In this document: positions 20,901 through 25,317 of the stretch, piece by piece | Layout: each line of letters begins with the position of its first letter | How positions within the stretch are numbered: position 1 is the first letter of the stretch | NCBI GenBank assembly: GCA_019648995.1 | Contig: BLXT01003701.1 | Location: 198,565 to 223,881, forward strand | DNA: 25,317 bases | From: Plakobranchus ocellatus | Lineage: Eukaryota > Mollusca > Gastropoda > Plakobranchidae | Direction: 5' to 3' | Made by a program: the position numbers and the translations under genes | The notes under the pieces: model-generated | Seen by the model: only the letters and a program-made list of their open reading frames with translations | The model's database searches: none | What the model was told of the DNA's origin: nothing

Positions 20901-21303
20901 GTCATCACAAAAATTAAGATTATTTCCTGCCATCACGAGTAATTAATATAACTATGACCATTTCTTTTCTAGAATCAAGACACTATATGAATCTGAAATG
21001 TCCAACCTTAATAAACTGAAAGTAATAAACATGTTACATTGAATCTTTTTTACAGCTTCAACAGAAAATCTTGTATCATTAACATAACATATGTATATTG
21101 AATGGTTTAGAATAAAAACACTTAACAAAACAATATATATGACAATCATTGAAAGGTAAAGTTTGTTAAAGAAAATGCTAACTTGTTACAATAAAAAAAT
21201 ATTTTTGAGCTTTTGATATTACTATCCTGTAAATGTGGATAATAAGTACTCAATAAAGAAAAAAAATTCTGTTTTCAATTTGTAACGATGGCAAATTCCT
21301 GGC
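17996..21303. other. Intergenic region between convergent genes
   Basis: About 3.3 kb between the poly(A) signals of the RING gene and the peroxidase gene. Apart from the repeat at about 20130-20354 I see only AT-rich sequence. Open frames at 18066-18305, 19752-19976 and 20532-20786 have no domain, motif or splice context. Several AATAAA words (for example near 19624) could serve longer 3' UTRs. Confidence 0.55.
20130..20354. repeat. Degenerate dispersed repeat with CCAGACTTTTT units
   Basis: An exact 18-bp direct repeat, TGTTTTCCAGACTTTTTC, occurs at 20254-20271 and 20293-20310. A perfect 10-bp inverted pair, AAGTCTTGAA (20311-20320) and TTCAAGACTT (20344-20353), lies beside it. Further CCAGAC and CAAGAC words are spread from about 20130. 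The minus-strand frame through it is a by-product. It resembles non-autonomous DNA transposon sequence with internal GTCTGGAAAA repeats; the family is not certain. Confidence 0.5.
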
Positions 21304-21309
21304 TTTATT
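21304..21309 (-). promoter_or_regulatory. Polyadenylation signal AATAAA for the DyP gene
   Basis: AATAAA on the minus strand 121 bases after the stop codon. Confidence 0.55.
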
Positions 21310-21430
21310 TTTTTCACAGTGCAGTTATCACATTCATAAATTGTATCATTATTTACTTTGCTTTCATTTTTTACCAAACTATACAAAATGAATGAACATT
21401 TTTTTTTGTTCGACCAACAAGATCAAGCTT

Positions 21431-21681
21431 TTAGGCCAACTTGGCCAGCTCCTGCTCGCCAGGGAAGTACCAGTAGGTTCCCTTGACATTCTTAGATAAC
21501 CTCATGACGTCATCACTGTGGCGGTCACCACCAGCACCGACCATTCTGTCTAGCATGAACTCAAAGTTGTAAGGATCTGCTGCGTAGCCGATGAAAAAGA
21601 GACCTGCTTCTCCGCTGACAGAGCCAAATGGCATGGACTGGCGAACAATCTCCACGGGCTTTGGCTGCTGGAATCCATTGC
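21431..21681 (-). CDS. DyP peroxidase terminal exon with distal arginine
   Basis: 82 codons and TAA (21433-21431). Key parts are IVRQSMPFGSVSGEAGLFF, GYAADPYNFEFML and GTYWYFPGEQEL. The acceptor is TTTTCTCAG/GC. A SINE ends about 25 nt upstream of it. Confidence 0.92.
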
Positions 21682-24600
21682 CTGAGAAAATAGCAATAGT
21701 GGTTTTTTTTAAAAAGTGGGTCCCATGCTTAATCTAAGCATTGGAGAACCAGAAGTAGGGTCCTGATTGTTCTTGGCATACGGCATTTGAGGTAGTTTGC
21801 CCATTTAGTGCTGGGTGGACATAGAGGAGCAATGAAAATCTGACTTGGCCCAGACTGGGAATCAAACCCTGGACCTCTTGGATGGTAGCCAAATGCCCTA
21901 CCTGATAAGCCACCGCTCCCTGATAGTTGTTTTATGTAGCGTAAATACAATTTTTTCATATTCATATAGTATGGTACACACATTCATCTCCATATAATAC
22001 TAAAATGCAAAAAGCAACCGAAGCCCAAACACTCCACTCTTGATTCAAGCTCTTGAGATCTATGTGAATGTGTTTATTTTCACAATTTAGACTTCTATTT
22101 TACATAACCAAACTATCAAAACATTCTAGATTTATCAAATTAGGTCTGCAGAATTTTTTTTTTGTGGTTGATAAAATAGTAGAGAAAATAACTGGAAAAG
22201 TGGTTCCATAGTTGAATTCTTTGCACATTAAAAAAATTCAACAAAATAATCTGCTTTTAGTAACTAATGCGGACAAGTTCTGAGCAAAATTTTCTGTGAA
22301 TTCATAGTTATGCTAACCTCCAGTCATACGGGCCACATGCGAGGTGATACTCTTTCTGGAAATCTCTGTGCTGTCGCCACGTTCTCGGCCAACCCATGCC
22401 TCAAGGTTTTTGGCTGGTAGAAGAAAAAGAAAATCACTCATGATGCAAAAAGCTCTGAACTCCAGTAGCAAAAGTTAACACGAAATGAAAACTGAAAAAA
22501 ATTCTTTGACTTTAATCCGTTTCGTTTTTTTCATTCATACTTTATTCCAAAAAACTGAAAATATACTTATTTTCCCTGGCAAATCCTGTTAAACCTACAT
22601 TTTGAGGCCCATCTGAATAAGCTTGATGTAGCTTTTAGCGCTTCGAGATAAAAGAAATTTTGGGTTTTTTTCTTCTTCCTCTATAAAACTTTTTCTCAAA
22701 ACCCAAACCTTAAAATCTCGGCACAGAATTGCAATATCTCCATCCAATTCACATCCTTGACAAGCTTAACAAATTATTTTCTAGCTATATCAATGAAAAT
22801 ACAATTTTCAAAGATTTTGACTGTCTTGAAACATGGACACATTCGATTCTTAACCCTTTGGCCTTTTCAACGAGCAGTACCTGAACAAAAGCACTGACCA
22901 CCAGTCAAGCTTATCACCAGGTTTCCAGATTCCTTTTGACCTGACCGGCCAATTACTTAACACTGAGCAAAATACTTCTCGAACAAGAAAACATTCAACA
23001 ACAGCAAGAACAAAGATGTGATTTATGAGAAAGAGGAAAGGGTAAACTGATACATGGCAGCGCTGGGAGCCTGCCTTCATCGACCTTACACCACTGATTT
23101 TTAAAAGGTTCACCCAAAAATTACCACTATGTAATATGCTGATTTTTGTTTTTAAGCGAATCTGTGGGTGAAATATATTTGATTTTTGTTGGATTAAAAA
23201 GTTGCAAAGATAAGTTTCCATCTGATCAACAACACTTTAAAACACCATAGACCAAGCCCATGAAGGTATGTCTGAAAAATCTGGTCAGTAACCTCTAAAT
23301 GCCCACAACAAAATCAAGATTTCTAGCCTTAAACCTTCACACAAACAAGTCATATATACATTAATAACAATGAAAAATAATGACAATTGAAGCAGCAAAC
23401 CTAAGTAGGAATTAATACTAGAAATCATCTATAGTTCACATACTTTCTCAATGAGGGAAAAGAGAAAAAAATGGACAAAATTATTATATTTAACTAAGAA
23501 AAGTGCAGTAGAAATAGTGTGACAATGCAGGGACACAAATTAATATTTGAAAAATTATTAGAAAAGGGGTGAAACAGGCAAATGTTTATGATTTAGAAAT
23601 CATTTATAGGAAGGAAATACATGGAGAACTGGCTGTCATATCAAAATCACTCATGTAGGTGAGATACAATGAACATATTTAATATGAGCATTAACTTACA
23701 TTTACATAAAAATGTAAGCACTAATTATTTTGCAAACTGAAGATATGATTTAGACCAACACTTACGTTTCTCTGTGTTGATCAGATTCAAGTCATGAATC
23801 CATTTTTGGGTAATCTGTAGATATGAAGTATAAAAAAAAGGAGAATAACAGTTTTTAAGTATTTCTTTAAGAATTGAACTGAAAGATTATGTAGAACAAT
23901 AAGTAAAGAATCCATGAAAGTGGACCAAGGCTGCTTGAGATCCAGTGCAATTAGGATTCTGCAATGGAAACTTCACATTAAGGTGAGCTCTAAGTTTGAA
24001 TATGAACATACATTTCAGATATTCTATTGTAGCGTGATTGTCAAAAAGTAAAAACTTATCCCAGCAACTTGATGTAATATTTTAACTCTCTTGAAAGGAA
24101 CCAATTGAATTCCACAGGAAAGCGGAAACTATTTTTGTACAAGATACGCATGAAAATGATGTTTGATGTGTCAGAACTTACAACATAGCTTCCACCTGTC
24201 TCTTTCTCAACAGCCACCTCTTGTCTTCCCTCATCGTCCGCACGATTCTCAGTCCCTGAAGAAAATAACAATATACCTGACTCCAGAAACTAAGATGGAA
24301 AATTTTTATACATCTTTTATAGCTATTGCATTGCGATGAAAATCAAACCGAATGGTCAGCAACAGCTTTCTGCTTTTCTTTTAGAGACTCTCAGTTATCA
24401 TAAATTCTTAAAATCATAAATCTTTAATGTTTTTAATAGTTATCTTGACTCTTTAAAAATACATTAAATACAGTTATTCTCTCTGATGCTGTTTCTGGCC
24501 TGAAGCTTTTTACTGCTTTCATCGTTATATCTGTTTTATTGTTTTAAGAGGGGGTGGGAGATGGTTCTTAAACCCCTTTTTTTCTTTGAGAGAAAAAGTC

Positions 24601-25293
24601 ATAAGATTGTACAGGCAAGCATAAGCAACTTTTTTTTTATTAGAAAGGAAAAAAAATAACTTTATCACAAAGTACTCATAGTGTTAACTAAGTAAATCAA
24701 AAGGTTTACAGGAACAATTTAATGCCTCAGTCTTAGCAAAATCATATTTGTGTCATGACTTCAAAAACAAAACAAAATGCTTTTTATTTTCCTTGCTGTG
24801 TTCGAGCATATTGTAAAAGATAAAATCTGCAATGCTTAAAAAGTATTCAATCTTTGTGGGTTGAATGAATTTTGCAGTGGCTTTAGAGGATAAAATGTTT
24901 CCCTCCCAAAAATATGCTTGAATATATATTGTTGGGACAGAAAAATATATAAAAAGATATAAAAAGAATTTTTGTACCATATGCTTTGATTTCCTTTGCA
25001 AGGAAGTGGCAGTGAAGCTGACTAATGCCTAAAAAAATGGTGCCACAAACCAATATCTTCATCTAAATTTTGGCTAAAAACTATGATTTGATTTTGCGAG
25101 CACAATATAATTAACAACAGTTGAAACTAACCATCAATAAAACCAGACAAATCCCGCCCATTTTGGTAGACGAAGCTGTAAATATCCTCTGAGCTCTGGA
25201 CGCTGTCCTTAGGAAGGCTGCGCAGGAAGAGCTGAGAAAGCTCAAACAGTTTGGAAACTTGGTTTGACTTGGCATGAATAAACACATCACCAC
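21431..25293 (-). CDS. DyP-type haem peroxidase, YfeX-like (3' part, 5 exons)
   Basis: Exons 25293-25132, 24255-24182, 23814-23766, 22413-22318 and 21681-21431 splice in phase to the last 210 residues; the N-terminal third lies beyond the right edge. The signature GFIDGTEN (split between two exons) carries the catalytic Asp of the GxxDG motif. SHVARM supplies the proximal haem His and IVRQSMPFG the distal Arg. The tail GTYWYFPG closely follows bacterial YfeX. Such enzymes bind haem b and reduce peroxides with dyes or porphyrinogens as donors; the natural substrate in animals is unknown. The C-terminus LAKLA is not a peroxisomal signal. Every visible key residue is intact, so the enzyme is probably active. 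Presence in an animal suggests old transfer from bacteria, followed by gain of introns. Confidence 0.9.
21707..21922 (-). mobile_element. tRNA-derived SINE
   Basis: On the minus strand the head carries RNA polymerase III promoter boxes: an A box, TGGCTTATCAGG (21912-21901), and a B box, GGTTTGATTCC (21868-21858), at tRNA-like spacing. The body includes CCACCCAGCACTAAATGGG, and the tail is A-rich. The 11-bp flanks AAAACAACTAT (21933-21923) and AAAACCACTAT (21706-21696) differ at one base and look like a target-site duplication. It sits in the last intron of the peroxidase gene. Confidence 0.8.
22318..22413 (-). CDS. DyP peroxidase exon with proximal histidine
   Basis: Encodes KNLEAWVGRERGDSTEIS and then SITSHVARMTG. 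The His of SHVAR is the expected proximal haem ligand. The acceptor is CTTCTACCAG and the donor GGAG/GTTAGC. Confidence 0.88.
22850..23110. repeat. Possible dispersed repeat starting TTAACCCTTTGG
   Basis: The first bases, TTAA followed by CCCTTTGG, resemble a piggyBac-type terminus at its TTAA target, but I find no matching inverted end nearby. The stretch is less AT-rich than its surroundings. A 123-codon minus-strand frame through it shows no known domain. It lies in the intron at 22414-23765 of the peroxidase gene. Confidence 0.25.
23766..23814 (-). CDS. DyP peroxidase mini-exon
   Basis: 49 bp encoding ITQKWIHDLNLINTEK, equivalent to the V.RW.H.L...N segment of YfeX. The acceptor is ATCTACAG and the donor AAAC/GTAAGT. 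Too small for ORF calling; found through homology and phase. Confidence 0.85.
24182..24255 (-). CDS. DyP peroxidase exon, TEN and GGSYV
   Basis: Encodes TENRADDEGRQEVAVEKE then TGGSYV, the stretch that follows the GxxDG motif in YfeX-type enzymes. The acceptor is TTCTTCAG and the donor GTT/GTAAGT. Confidence 0.88.
24256..25131 (-). other. DyP peroxidase intron, no other feature seen
   Basis: 876 bp of AT-rich intron between the first two visible exons, with A/T runs only. The intron at 23815-24181 is likewise featureless. Confidence 0.6.
25132..25293 (-). CDS. DyP peroxidase exon with GxxDG start
   Basis: First exon visible. It runs GDVFIHAKSNQVSKLFELS to RDLSGFID, ending one base into the Gly of GFIDG. 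The acceptor is CCATCTAG and the donor GATG/GTTAGT. Earlier exons are outside the window. Confidence 0.88.
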
Positions 25294-25317
25294 CTAGATG
25301 GCATGGAAGGAAAAAAA

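Noticed and set aside
21505-21512. Perfect CRE palindrome TGACGTCA
   Set aside because: It lies inside the peroxidase coding exon and encodes conserved-region residues; probably coincidental.
21858-21922. tRNA gene
   Set aside because: A and B boxes are present, but the sequence does not close into a tRNA cloverleaf and continues into a SINE body.
22850-23221. 123-codon minus-strand open frame in a peroxidase intron
   Set aside because: No domain or splice-phase fit with neighbouring peroxidase exons; overlaps a possible repeat.

Overview
The window is eukaryotic nuclear DNA. It is AT-rich, has GT-AG introns, polyadenylation signals, microsatellites and retroelement debris, and shows no operons or ribosome binding sites. 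The protein similarities, a tRNA-derived SINE, and many TCTAGATC-type palindromic repeats suggest an invertebrate, most likely a gastropod mollusc. That assignment is an inference. I used no database; similarities rest on remembered family features.

Layout: three protein-coding genes. (1) Minus strand, 8751 down to about 275: a ten-exon gene for an F-box/leucine-rich-repeat protein recognisable as the FBXL18 orthologue. Nine exons join in frame to 670 codons; a tenth, diverged terminal exon would give 738 residues. Its last intron carries a 5'-truncated LINE with a perfect 11-bp target-site duplication. (2) Plus strand, 9031 to 17882: a RING-finger plus coiled-coil protein of a family I do not recognise (411 residues). 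An alternative terminal exon at 15777-15972 would give 429 residues. Genes 1 and 2 are head to head with only 279 bp between start codons, so they probably share a bidirectional promoter. (3) Minus strand, entering from the right edge and ending at 21431: the last 210 residues of a DyP-type haem peroxidase of the YfeX subgroup, in five exons, with the visible haem-pocket residues intact. A SINE sits about 25 nt from its last acceptor site.

Between genes 2 and 3, which converge, lie about 3.4 kb with no supported gene, apart from a degenerate dispersed repeat near 20130-20354. The introns hold a Penelope-like retroelement tail, a 146-bp tandem duplication, long (TA)n and (TC)n tracts, and a 39-base assembly gap.

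Functional reading: gene 1 encodes a probable SCF ubiquitin-ligase substrate receptor and gene 2 a probable RING ubiquitin ligase, so the shared promoter may co-express two ubiquitin-pathway proteins (inference). Gene 3 is an unrelated haem enzyme whose ancestry probably involves transfer from bacteria.
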